The position numbers and the translations under genes are program-made. A DNA stretch of 12,854 nt, taken from the NCBI GenBank assembly GCA_937900045.1, contig CALCEB010000029.1, forward strand, positions 1 through 12,854, written 5' to 3'. The notes below the pieces were generated by a model. That model ran no database searches. It saw only the letters and a list, made by a program, of their open reading frames with translations, and was not told where the DNA came from. The DNA comes from an uncultured Acidobacteriota bacterium (lineage in GTDB: Bacteria; Acidobacteriota; Terriglobia; UBA7540). Each line of letters opens with the position of its first letter. Positions within the stretch are counted from its first letter, which is position 1. Below, piece after piece: positions 6,298-12,543 of this stretch.

Positions 6298-7035
6298 ATG
6301 CGCGGCAAAGAAACCTTAAGCTTGTTGCGGTCTCTGCTGTTTACAGACATGCTGATTTACCTGTACACCGGCGTGTGCGGAGCAGCATCGCTGGCAGGTT
6401 CAGTATTTGATTCCGGCGGACACTGGCAACACGGCTGCGCCAGGGTGTGGTCTTGGCTGATTTTGAAGACCAGCCGCATTCGGCTGGAGATTCAGGGACT
6501 CGAAAACATCAAGCCCAACCAAACGGTGATCTTTTGTTCAAACCATCCGAGCGCCATGGATATTCCGATTCTGTTCGTCAGTCTTCCCGTCCAATTCCGG
6601 TTCGCCGCGAAAAGGTCTCTGTTTCACGTTCCGTTCCTCGGTTGGCACCTGCGTCGTTCGGGACACATTCCAATCGACCGGGGACATCCGCGCAAGGCGC
6701 TCAAAAGCCTGGACCGGGCTGCGGAAAAAATCCGCTCTGGAACGCCGGTAGTCCTCTTTCCAGAGGGCCATCGCAGCCGCGATAGGAACATGGGAGCATT
6801 CAAGTCCGGCAGCTTCTATCTGGCAATTCAGTCTGGGATGCCCCTGGCCCCCATCACGCTGAATGGAAGCCGCGCGGTTTTGAAGCCGGACACGCTCCAC
6901 ATCAAGCCTGGCAAGGTGGAAGTGATAATCCATCCTCCGATTCCGACCGCCGCCTTGACGCTTCACGATATCGACCGGTTTTCGGATGAGGTACGGAAAA
7001 TAATTCTTTCCCGTTATAAGAAACCTGATGAGTAA
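6298..7035 (+). CDS. plsC: 1-acyl-sn-glycerol-3-phosphate acyltransferase (PlsC family)
   Basis: PlsC-family enzymes acylate lysophosphatidic acid to phosphatidic acid at the inner membrane face. The 245 residues include a hydrophobic segment near 12-35 that may anchor the protein, the catalytic N-H-x4-D motif NHPSAMD at 82-88, IPIDRG at 124-129 (glycerol-phosphate contact), FPEGHRS at 154-160 (usual FPEGTRS, Thr replaced by His) and APITLNGSR at 184-192. Other LPLAT members such as ornithine-lipid acyltransferases share these motifs, so the exact acceptor is uncertain. It starts 61 bases after folC. The ATG at 6298 lacks a Shine-Dalgarno and may be read from a leaderless RNA. Confidence 0.88.
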   Translation: MRGKETLSLLRSLLFTDMLIYLYTGVCGAASLAGSVFDSGGHWQHGCARVWSWLILKTSRIRLEIQGLENIKPNQTVIFCSNHPSAMDIPILFVSLPVQFRFAAKRSLFHVPFLGWHLRRSGHIPIDRGHPRKALKSLDRAAEKIRSGTPVVLFPEGHRSRDRNMGAFKSGSFYLAIQSGMPLAPITLNGSRAVLKPDTLHIKPGKVEVIIHPPIPTAALTLHDIDRFSDEVRKIILSRYKKPDE

Positions 7036-7080
7036 ACGAAACCGCGAGAGAGATTTGTTAACTGGAAAACGAGGGAGGCT

Positions 7081-7128
7081 ATGAATTCCGTATTTCCGGC
7101 AATGCCCAGGTTGAGGAGACAAGAGTAA
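7081..7128 (+). CDS. Candidate 15-codon leader ORF upstream of the dehydrogenase
   Basis: ATG 7081 follows GAGGGAGG (7071-7078) and encodes MNSVFPAMPRLRRQE, ending at TAA 7126-7128. The next gene starts five bases later at ATG 7134. The only other purine-rich site, GAGGAG at 7113-7118, is fifteen bases from ATG 7134 and lies inside the mini-ORF. This resembles the accD arrangement. The peptide is not recognised. Confidence 0.35.
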   Translation: MNSVFPAMPRLRRQE

Positions 7129-7133
7129 CGCCG

Positions 7134-7901
7134 ATGCAAATCCGGTTGGATCAGCAGGTTGCCATTGTAACGGGTGGTTCACGGGGGATTGGCGCCGCCA
7201 CGGTTAAATTGCTCGCTCAGGCGGGGGCCAAAGTTGTTTTTAGTTATCAGAAGAATGTGAAGGCCGCTCAAGCGGCGGTCCAGGCTGCCGGAGCCGCAAG
7301 CAAGGGTGTCTTGGCGGTTCGAGCCCATGCCGCGAGGACGAACGATGCAAAAAAACTCGTGCAAACGGCCGTCCGCCATTTTGGCGGAATTGACATTCTG
7401 GTGGCCAATGCCGGAATTTGGAATCCGGAGAGCTTGCCGATCGACCGAATGACGGAGAAGCAGTGGGATGAAATGATGGCCGTCAACCTGAAGGGTGTTT
7501 ACGCCATCATCCATCACGCCGTTCCCGTCATGCGCCGGCAGAAATCGGGCCGGATCATTGCCGTCTCCTCCACCGCCGGACAGCGGGGCGAATCCTTCCA
7601 TACTCATTATGGAGCCTCCAAGGGAGGTATCATCAGCTTGGTGAAGGGACTGTGCACGGAGTTAGCGCGTGACAACATCCTGGTGAACTGTGTTGCTCCC
7701 GGTTGGGTGGATACTGATATGTGCATTCCCGTCACCCGAAAGCCGGCAGAACTCGGAAAGGTTAATTCCGGCATTCCCCTGCGGCGGTTTGCCCGCGCGG
7801 AGGAAGTTGCCATGCCCATCCTTTTCCTGGCGTCGGAGATGTCCACTTACATCACAGGTGAGGTTTTGAATGTGAACGGAGGAAACGTCCTCTGTGGCTA
7901 A
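7134..7901 (+). CDS. SDR family oxidoreductase (FabG-like)
   Basis: This is a classical short-chain dehydrogenase/reductase of 255 residues. The cofactor motif TGGSRGIG is at 13-20, NAG at 92-94, and the catalytic tetrad is N118, S146, Y159 and K163 (YGASK). PG at 189-190 and the C-terminal NVNGG at 246-250 complete the fold. Similarity to FabG and its position after accD, folC and plsC suggest 3-oxoacyl-ACP reductase activity, but many sugar and alcohol dehydrogenases of this family look the same, so no symbol is given. After S-Y at 38-39 comes Q-K-N, a region that often discriminates NADP from NAD; I cannot settle the cofactor. Its stop overlaps the next gene by eight bases. Confidence 0.9.
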   Translation: MQIRLDQQVAIVTGGSRGIGAATVKLLAQAGAKVVFSYQKNVKAAQAAVQAAGAASKGVLAVRAHAARTNDAKKLVQTAVRHFGGIDILVANAGIWNPESLPIDRMTEKQWDEMMAVNLKGVYAIIHHAVPVMRRQKSGRIIAVSSTAGQRGESFHTHYGASKGGIISLVKGLCTELARDNILVNCVAPGWVDTDMCIPVTRKPAELGKVNSGIPLRRFARAEEVAMPILFLASEMSTYITGEVLNVNGGNVLCG

Positions 7902-8745
7902 GAAAACCATACGAGCCGGCGGCTTTAGACACCAATGGATACGCTGGCCTTTCACCATGCTCTTGGTCATTCCGTTCTCAATCGGGCTGAGAGGCCAGAA
8001 CCCGCAGGCAGATGGCGGAGCGGCTCCGCCTGCGCCTGGTGCGGCCGGGCAGGCCGTTCCTCGCATTGACCCCAAGGCGCGAGCAATGCTCGACCGCACC
8101 ATCCAGGCTCTGGGCGGACCGGCTTTCATGAACTTTAAAACCATGAGTTCCGAGGGACGGGCTTTTTCCATCGCGGACGGCGTGACGGCGGGGTTTGTGT
8201 ATTACAAAAGCGGGATGGAATATCCGGACAAGCGGCGGTTGGCTTACGGGTTTGGCAGAAGGAAGCCCATCATCCTGATCAATAAGGGCGGCCAAGGCTG
8301 GGAAATTGACCGCTACGGACTCGTCGGGCAAAAGGACAAGCAAATCAAGACCTGGAGGCTGGCGAACCGCTACAGCCTGGAGAATTTCTTGCGGCTCCGC
8401 CTGCATGAACCCGGCGTACTGGTGCTCCCCGGAGGACAGGACTTTGTTGATAACTTGGCGGCCAACATTGTGGATGTTTATGATTCCCGCCATGTCGAAG
8501 TCAAGCTCTACATCAATAGCCAGACGGCTCTGCCCATCCGGATTACTTACAAGATCCAGGACCCGCAATCGCGGGATTGGGATATTTATTCGGATTCCTA
8601 CTCGGAGTACCGGATGGTTGACGGTGTGGAAACCCCCATGCACATCACTCGCTATCTGAATGATGACCGGGTGGCGGAGACGTTCCGGACCTCCGTCAAA
8701 TACAACGTAACTTTTCCTCCCGATTATTTCCAGCCGGCAGGGTAA
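7894..8745 (+). CDS. Exported LolA/LppX-like lipoprotein-sorting-type protein
   Basis: The 283-residue product has a basic start, a hydrophobic segment at about 19-32 (PFTMLLVIPFSIGL) consistent with a signal peptide or anchor, and a Pro/Ala/Gly-rich linker at 36-56. A domain from about 60 to the end resembles outer-membrane lipoprotein-sorting proteins in pattern: AMLDRTIQALGG, later IRITYKIQDP and EYRMVDGVETPMHITRYLNDD. There is no lipobox Cys, so it may be periplasmic or membrane anchored. GGAGG at 7878-7882 supports the GTG at 7894, which overlaps the dehydrogenase stop and implies co-translation. The family call is from remembered pattern only. The ligand is unknown, presumably lipid or lipoprotein. 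Confidence 0.65.
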   Translation: MAKKTIRAGGFRHQWIRWPFTMLLVIPFSIGLRGQNPQADGGAAPPAPGAAGQAVPRIDPKARAMLDRTIQALGGPAFMNFKTMSSEGRAFSIADGVTAGFVYYKSGMEYPDKRRLAYGFGRRKPIILINKGGQGWEIDRYGLVGQKDKQIKTWRLANRYSLENFLRLRLHEPGVLVLPGGQDFVDNLAANIVDVYDSRHVEVKLYINSQTALPIRITYKIQDPQSRDWDIYSDSYSEYRMVDGVETPMHITRYLNDDRVAETFRTSVKYNVTFPPDYFQPAG

Positions 8746-8802
8746 CACGGTCGAGGCGCGGCTTGCTGTAGCCGCACCACGACCGGTAACATCATAACCT
8801 TC

Positions 8803-8811
8803 TGATATAAT
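8803..8811 (+). promoter_or_regulatory. Extended -10 promoter for hslV
   Basis: TG-A-TATAAT is a perfect extended -10, with the hexamer at 8806-8811. No clear -35 lies upstream, which the extended element can compensate. The predicted start is near 8818, leaving a leader of about 135 bases before hslV. No HrcA-type CIRCE repeat is seen, although HslVU is often heat-induced. Confidence 0.7.
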
Positions 8812-8814
8812 GGG

Positions 8815-8948
8815 CAATTTGGAGTAGCGGGTCAGTTTGCAGTGGCGGCGCACGATGGCGCTGGAAATCGTTGAGGGTCCAGGCGCTCCCTGTCGGGGCA
8901 AGCTCCGAGGTCCGCTACAGCAAATTGCGCCACTCCCCAATTTGGAGG
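8815..8948 (+). promoter_or_regulatory. hslV leader with overlapping alternative stems
   Basis: CAATTTG-GA-GTAGCGG (8815-8830) pairs with CCGCTAC-AG-CAAATTG (8912-8927), 14 of 16 positions. The last seven bases of that right arm, CAAATTG 8921-8927, also pair perfectly with CAATTTG 8938-8944 around a ten-base loop. The second stem ends on the first G of the GGAGG (8944-8948) before hslV. The two folds cannot coexist. If RNA starts near 8818, the first three bases of the left arm are not transcribed, weakening the long stem. Confidence 0.4.
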
Positions 8949-8956
8949 CTGTTTGA
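8855..8956 (+). CDS. Candidate 33-codon ORF overlapping the hslV start
   Basis: ATG 8855 opens a 33-codon frame whose TGA (8954-8956) overlaps the hslV TTG (8953-8955) as TTGA, the same geometry as the coupled genes elsewhere in the window. It begins MALEIVEGPG and ends LPNLEAV. No strong Shine-Dalgarno precedes it. It lies wholly within the hslV leader. It is not recognised and may be a chance ORF, but the stop/start overlap is worth noting given the weak TTG start of hslV. Confidence 0.3.
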   Translation: MALEIVEGPGAPCRGKLRGPLQQIAPLPNLEAV

Positions 8957-9495
8957 CTGACCAACCGAAGGTTCGTTCGACAACCATTCTCAGCGTCCGC
9001 CGCAATGGCCGCCTCGCCATGGGGGGAGATGGCCAAGTCACCATGGGCGAAAGTGTGGTGAAACAGAAGGCGCGCAAGATCCGCCGCCTTTACAATGACA
9101 AAGTGGTGGCAGGCTTTGCGGGCAGTACCGCGGATGCTCTCTCCTTGTTTGCCCGCTTTGAACAAAAGCTTGAAGAATTCCACGGCAACCTGAGCCGCTC
9201 CGTGGTGGAGCTGGCCAAAGAATGGCGCACGGACCGCGCGCTCCGCCACCTGGAAGCGCTGCTGTTGGTCGCAGATGAAAAAACCACTTATCTGGTGAGT
9301 GGTAACGGCGACGTCATCGAGCCGGACGATGGCATCGTCGCCATTGGCTCCGGCGGCCCTTTTGCTCTTGCCGCGGCGCGGGCGCTCGCCAGCCACACCT
9401 CGCTCAGCGCCAAGGATATTGTAGACCACGCCATGAAGATCGCGGGTGAGATTTGCATTTACACGAATGACCAGATCATTGTCGAGGAGATTTAG
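8953..9495 (+). CDS. hslV: ATP-dependent protease proteolytic subunit HslV
   Basis: HslV (ClpQ) forms the double-hexamer threonine protease chamber of the HslVU complex in the cytoplasm. The 180 residues match the family: TTILSVRRNG at 10-19, GGDGQVTMGE at 24-33, KIRRLYNDKVVAGFAGSTADA at 42-62, ELAKEWRTDRALR at 87-99, VSGNGDV at 115-121 and IGSGG at 131-135. Thr10 corresponds to the catalytic Thr1, D26 to Asp17 and K42 to Lys33 of E. coli. TTG 8953 is the chosen start because GGAGG (8944-8948) is four bases away. It implies a nine-residue N-terminal extension (MTDQPKVRS) that must be removed to expose Thr10. No ATG gives the mature N-terminus directly. Confidence 0.96.
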   Translation: MTDQPKVRSTTILSVRRNGRLAMGGDGQVTMGESVVKQKARKIRRLYNDKVVAGFAGSTADALSLFARFEQKLEEFHGNLSRSVVELAKEWRTDRALRHLEALLLVADEKTTYLVSGNGDVIEPDDGIVAIGSGGPFALAAARALASHTSLSAKDIVDHAMKIAGEICIYTNDQIIVEEI

Positions 9496-9618
9496 AATCC
9501 TTGAGCCGGCAACCTTGATGCATTTGAGTCAAGTTTCTTGAGTCGGGAAGGGCCGGGTTTTGACCCCGCGCGAAAAGCTCTGTGACGAGCCGGGCCTTAG
9601 CCCCTGAAGCCTAGCCCT

Positions 9619-9782
9619 AATGCTGTTCAGATAAGCGGACTTCTTGTAGGGGCGCGTGGAAATCGGGTTGCGAGGGGACTAGCCCGGATTATTCACGAAG
9701 TCTTATTCGAAAACCGTGCCCTTCCGGTCCTCCAAGAGAAGTTCGTGAATAATCCAGGCTAGGGGCCTAAGTGAACAGCATT
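9619..9782. mobile_element. MITE-like element: outer inverted repeat with IS4-like ends
   Basis: AATGCTGTTCA (9619-9629) is repeated in perfect inversion as TGAACAGCATT (9772-9782). Just inside, both ends continue with a TAAG/TAGG-like block, giving about 15 of 18 matches when compared end to end. From memory these ends resemble IS4-type termini (TAATGC..TTCA.TTAAG); I could not check this. The 164-base unit is too short for a transposase and no target-site duplication is evident. It could be a non-autonomous element or a deletion remnant. Confidence 0.4.
9679..9762. repeat. Inner 21-base inverted repeat pair
   Basis: The 21 bases at 9679-9699 (starting CTAGCCCGG, ending TTCACGAA) and those at 9742-9762 (starting TTCGTGAA, ending GGCTAG) are inverted copies with one mismatch, at the C/T of CCC versus CCT. 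The loop is 42 bases (9700-9741). It lies wholly inside the outer inverted repeat, so two palindromic units are nested. In RNA it would form a long, stable stem between hslV and hslU. Confidence 0.85.
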
Positions 9783-9784
9783 GA

Positions 9785-9813
9785 GCCTCACCGGTCTGAG
9801 GCGAAGCCTCTTT
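9785..9813 (+). promoter_or_regulatory. Two mutually exclusive hairpins before hslU
   Basis: GCCTCA (9785-9790) can pair with TGAGGC (9797-9802), or GAGGC (9798-9802) can pair with GCCTC (9806-9810) around a GAA loop followed by TTT. The second resembles a small intrinsic terminator with a weak T tract, the first an anti-terminator. The stems are only five to six pairs, so this is a weak candidate. Confidence 0.25.
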
Positions 9814-9888
9814 AATGAATTTCGTCCAGGCGCGTTGGATTGGCCGCCTGATCACAGAAAGCGCCGGACGGCGGGAAAGTCAGGAGAA

Positions 9889-11286
9889 ATGGTTTTCTAC
9901 TTGCCAGAAACGGTTGAGCCCACGACATCGCTGGAGGAGATGACGCCGCGCCAGATCGTGGCCGAGCTCGACAAGTATGTGGTAGGCCAGGGCAATGCCA
10001 AACGCTCGGTCGCCATCGCTCTTCGTAACCGCATTCGCCGCCAAAAGCTGCCGGAGGACCTTGCCGACGATATTCTCCCCAAGAACATCATCATGATTGG
10101 TCCCACCGGAGTGGGCAAGACGGAAATTGCCCGCCGCTTGGCCCGCCTGACAAATTCACCTTTCATTAAAGTGGAGGCATCGCGCTTTACCGAGGTTGGT
10201 TACGTCGGCCGGGACGTGGAATCGATGATCCGCGACCTGGTTGAGATTGCGATTGACATGGTTCGCGAAGAGAAGGCCAATGAAGTGGCCGAAAAGGCCG
10301 AGCAGGGCGCGGAAGAACGGCTCCTGGATCTGCTCCTGCCGCCCGTCCCGCAAAACCTCGCGGAGAAGGCTACGCTGGAGGCAGCCGAGCACCAGCGCGA
10401 ACAGCATCAGCGGACCCGCGAAAAGCTTCGTGCCCAATTGCGCGAAGGGAAACTTGACGACCGCCAGGTGGAAGTGGAGGTCCGGGAAAAGAGCTTCCCG
10501 GCTTTCGAAGTCGTATCTTCGCAAGGCGTCGAGGAGATGGACATCAACATCAAGGACATTCTTCCCGGACTCTTCGGCCAGCGCAGCAAAAAGCGCCGCA
10601 TGAAGGTTGCGGAGGCCATGGACTATCTGATTCAGGAAGAAGAAAACCGGCTGATTGACATGGACCAGGTGACCCGTCAGGCCGTCGAACGCGCTGAGCA
10701 ATCCGGGATTATCTTTATTGATGAAATTGATAAAATCGCCGGGCGCGAGCAAGGGCACGGCCCCGACGTGAGCCGCGAGGGCGTGCAGCGGGACATTCTG
10801 CCCATCGTGGAAGGTACCACCGTGAACACGCGCTATGGCATGGTGCGGACGGATCACATTTTGTTCGTCGCCGCCGGAGCTTTTCACGTCAGCAAGCCTT
10901 CTGACCTTATTCCCGAGCTTCAGGGCCGGTTCCCCATTCGCGTAGAGCTTCATTCGTTGAGCGTCGAAGACTTCATTCGCATTTTGAAGGAGCCGAAGAG
11001 CGCGCTGGTGAAGCAATATATCGCGCTGCTTGAGACGGAAGGCATCAAACTGAGTTTTGAGGATGCCGCGCTGGAGGAAGTCGCAAAATATGCGGCGCTG
11101 GTGAACGACCAGACGGAAAATATCGGAGCGCGGCGGCTTCACACCATCATGGAAAGGCTCCTGGACGAAATTTCCTTCGAAGGTCCGGACCTTAAAAAGA
11201 AAAATGTCCGGATTGATACCGACTACGTTCAGAAGCAGCTTTCCGACATCGTTAAGAATCAGGACCTCAGCCGGTATATTCTGTGA
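9889..11286 (+). CDS. hslU: ATP-dependent protease ATPase subunit HslU
   Basis: HslU (ClpY) is the AAA+ ring that unfolds substrates and feeds them to HslV. From ATG 9889 the protein has 465 residues: TPRQIVAELDKYVVGQ at 19-34, Walker A GPTGVGKT at 71-78, pore loop GYVGRD at 104-109, the coiled, charged I domain at roughly 111-235, Walker B IIFIDEIDK at 274-282, FVAAGAFH at 326-333, sensor-2 region GARRLHT at 413-419, and the C-terminus LSRYIL that activates HslV. ATG 9889 follows AGGAG with a short gap and gives MVFYLPETVEP. The frame extends 36 codons upstream to TTG 9781, but that segment overlaps the repeat element and lacks family similarity. ATG 9940 is another possible start. Confidence 0.96.
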   Translation: MVFYLPETVEPTTSLEEMTPRQIVAELDKYVVGQGNAKRSVAIALRNRIRRQKLPEDLADDILPKNIIMIGPTGVGKTEIARRLARLTNSPFIKVEASRFTEVGYVGRDVESMIRDLVEIAIDMVREEKANEVAEKAEQGAEERLLDLLLPPVPQNLAEKATLEAAEHQREQHQRTREKLRAQLREGKLDDRQVEVEVREKSFPAFEVVSSQGVEEMDINIKDILPGLFGQRSKKRRMKVAEAMDYLIQEEENRLIDMDQVTRQAVERAEQSGIIFIDEIDKIAGREQGHGPDVSREGVQRDILPIVEGTTVNTRYGMVRTDHILFVAAGAFHVSKPSDLIPELQGRFPIRVELHSLSVEDFIRILKEPKSALVKQYIALLETEGIKLSFEDAALEEVAKYAALVNDQTENIGARRLHTIMERLLDEISFEGPDLKKKNVRIDTDYVQKQLSDIVKNQDLSRYIL

Positions 11287-12446
11287 TGGGTTTCCCCTTG
11301 ATGCGGCGGTTCGCATCCGCTGCTTGTCCGCCGGTCAGGGCCGGCGGCTACCCTTCGCTTTGTTTCTCCTGGCCTGCCCGCGCCAAGCTGGCCTCCACCC
11401 TGGTGGCTTGCGCTTTGTGCTTTGCAGCCTGCGCCACCGAAGGCCCCCCTCGCCCACCCCGGATTCAAAGGCCTGAGGCAATTCACGATTTGGCAGTGAC
11501 GCAAGTGGGCCGCACGTTGGTTCTAACCTTTCATCCGCCCCGCCAGGCCGCTGACGGCCGCCGCCTCACGAAACCCATCGAGATCCGGTTCTTCCGGCAA
11601 ATCGGAACTCCTGGCAAGCTCACACCCGCCGTCTTCGTTGCAGCCAAGCCCTGGGCTGATCTCACCCCGGACGATCTTCCACGCTTCGAGCACGGCGGCG
11701 CGATTCAATACCAGACATCCTTCACGCCCACAGAATTTCAAGACTTCGCGGGAAAGACTTTTCAGTTCATGGTGCAGACACTCACTCGCGGATTCCGCAG
11801 GCGGCCGTTTGACAGCGACCCTTCCAATGTGGCCGTCATCCGGCTGATTGATGTCTCCAAACCGGTTGAAAATTTGCTGGCCTACCCCACGCAAGACGCC
11901 ATCGAGCTGAAATGGACCGCGCCCTCGTTCACGCTGACAGGCAATCCCGTTCAGGGAATCACGGGTTACCAGATTTTCCGGAGCGCCACTGGAAAGCCGG
12001 GCGGCTTTGCAACTATCGGCAAGAGTCCCGGCACATCCTATGCCGACAAGAACTTCAAGTTTGGCGACACCTATTATTACTCCGTCCGCGCCACCTTTGC
12101 GGCGGGAAAATCCTTCGCGGAGAGCGCGAACTCCACCTTGGCCGTGATTACCCCCCGGGATATCTTCCCACCCCATGCGCCGCAGGGCCTGACGGCGATC
12201 TATACCGGAAAGGCAGTCGAACTAGTCTGGACGCCCAATCTCGAATCCGACCTTGCGGGGTATAACATTTACCGGCGGGAGGACAATCAGCCGCTTCAGA
12301 AGTTGAATCCGTCGCCTCAACCTACGGCCATCTATCGCGACTTCTCGGCGGAGGCCAGGCGCCGCTATCTTTATTGGATTACGGCGGTCGATCGTTCCAA
12401 TAACGAAAGCGACCCGTCCGCTGCTGTCCCAGTCGAGACCCGTTGA
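11283..12446 (+). CDS. Putative lipoprotein with three fibronectin type III-like modules
   Basis: The 387-residue product (from GTG 11283) has a hydrophobic stretch LASTLVACALCFAAC ending at Cys50, whose F-A-A-C fits a relaxed lipobox, then a Pro/Arg-rich linker (53-63). Three beta-rich modules follow: about 66-188, 194-290 (ELKWTAP, GYQIFRS, TYYYSVRA) and 298-385 (ELVWTPN, GYNIYRR, YLYWITAVD, NNESDPS). The later two are clear Fn3 patterns, the first is degenerate. It is likely anchored in the outer or inner membrane and binds protein or carbohydrate; the target is unknown. The start overlaps the hslU stop (GTGA). ATG 11286 and ATG 11301 are alternatives. The roughly 35-residue segment before the hydrophobic core is long for a signal peptide and contains a GC palindrome. 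Confidence 0.75.
   Translation: MMGFPLMRRFASAACPPVRAGGYPSLCFSWPARAKLASTLVACALCFAACATEGPPRPPRIQRPEAIHDLAVTQVGRTLVLTFHPPRQAADGRRLTKPIEIRFFRQIGTPGKLTPAVFVAAKPWADLTPDDLPRFEHGGAIQYQTSFTPTEFQDFAGKTFQFMVQTLTRGFRRRPFDSDPSNVAVIRLIDVSKPVENLLAYPTQDAIELKWTAPSFTLTGNPVQGITGYQIFRSATGKPGGFATIGKSPGTSYADKNFKFGDTYYYSVRATFAAGKSFAESANSTLAVITPRDIFPPHAPQGLTAIYTGKAVELVWTPNLESDLAGYNIYRREDNQPLQKLNPSPQPTAIYRDFSAEARRRYLYWITAVDRSNNESDPSAAVPVETR
11328..11347. repeat. GC-rich palindrome inside the lipoprotein signal region
   Basis: CCGCCGG (11328-11334) and CCGGCGG (11341-11347) form a perfect seven-pair stem around TCAGGG. It lies forty bases after the hslU stop, within the predicted N-terminal region of the next gene. 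No T tract follows, so it is not a standard terminator. It looks like a REP-type palindrome. Confidence 0.55.
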
Positions 12447-12474
12447 ACCAACCCCTATGCCGGACAGGTAAACC

Positions 12475-12496
12475 CGGCAAGGTAAGGTCCTTGCCG
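12475..12496 (+). terminator. Possible terminator-like hairpin after the lipoprotein gene
   Basis: CGGCAAGG (12475-12482) pairs perfectly with CCTTGCCG (12489-12496) around TAAGGT, 29 bases after the stop codon of the preceding gene. The position suits the end of the hslVU-lipoprotein transcript, but no T run follows, so Rho-independent termination is uncertain. Confidence 0.4.
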
Positions 12497-12543
12497 TCCC
12501 TGACAGCTTTGCACAGCAAGCATTGAGTCCAGATTTCGCGGGT

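Larger units (their letters stand above)
9496..9888. other. Unusually long hslV-hslU intergenic region
   Basis: These 393 bases hold no gene I can support. From left to right there is an unremarkable GC-rich stretch including GGGC-CTTA-GCCC (9592-9603), the nested inverted repeat (9619-9782), two competing short hairpins (9785-9810), and the hslU ribosome site. An open frame in phase with hslU runs back to TTG 9781, but its residues do not look like HslU. Confidence 0.7.

Noticed and set aside
8978..9429. Long minus-strand frame over hslV (part of a 483-codon open frame from 7978 to 9429)
   Set aside because: It lies opposite three well-supported plus-strand features and its translation shows no known domain. 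Long antisense frames are expected in GC-rich coding DNA.
462..9603. GGCCTTAGCCC shared by the rpmA-obgE gap (462-472) and the hslV-hslU gap (9593-9603)
   Set aside because: Eleven identical bases in two GC-rich gaps can occur by chance and the flanks do not match, so a repeat family is not supported.
10156..11316. 386-codon minus-strand frame over hslU
   Set aside because: It is the antisense shadow of a strongly conserved AAA+ gene and shows no domain pattern of its own.
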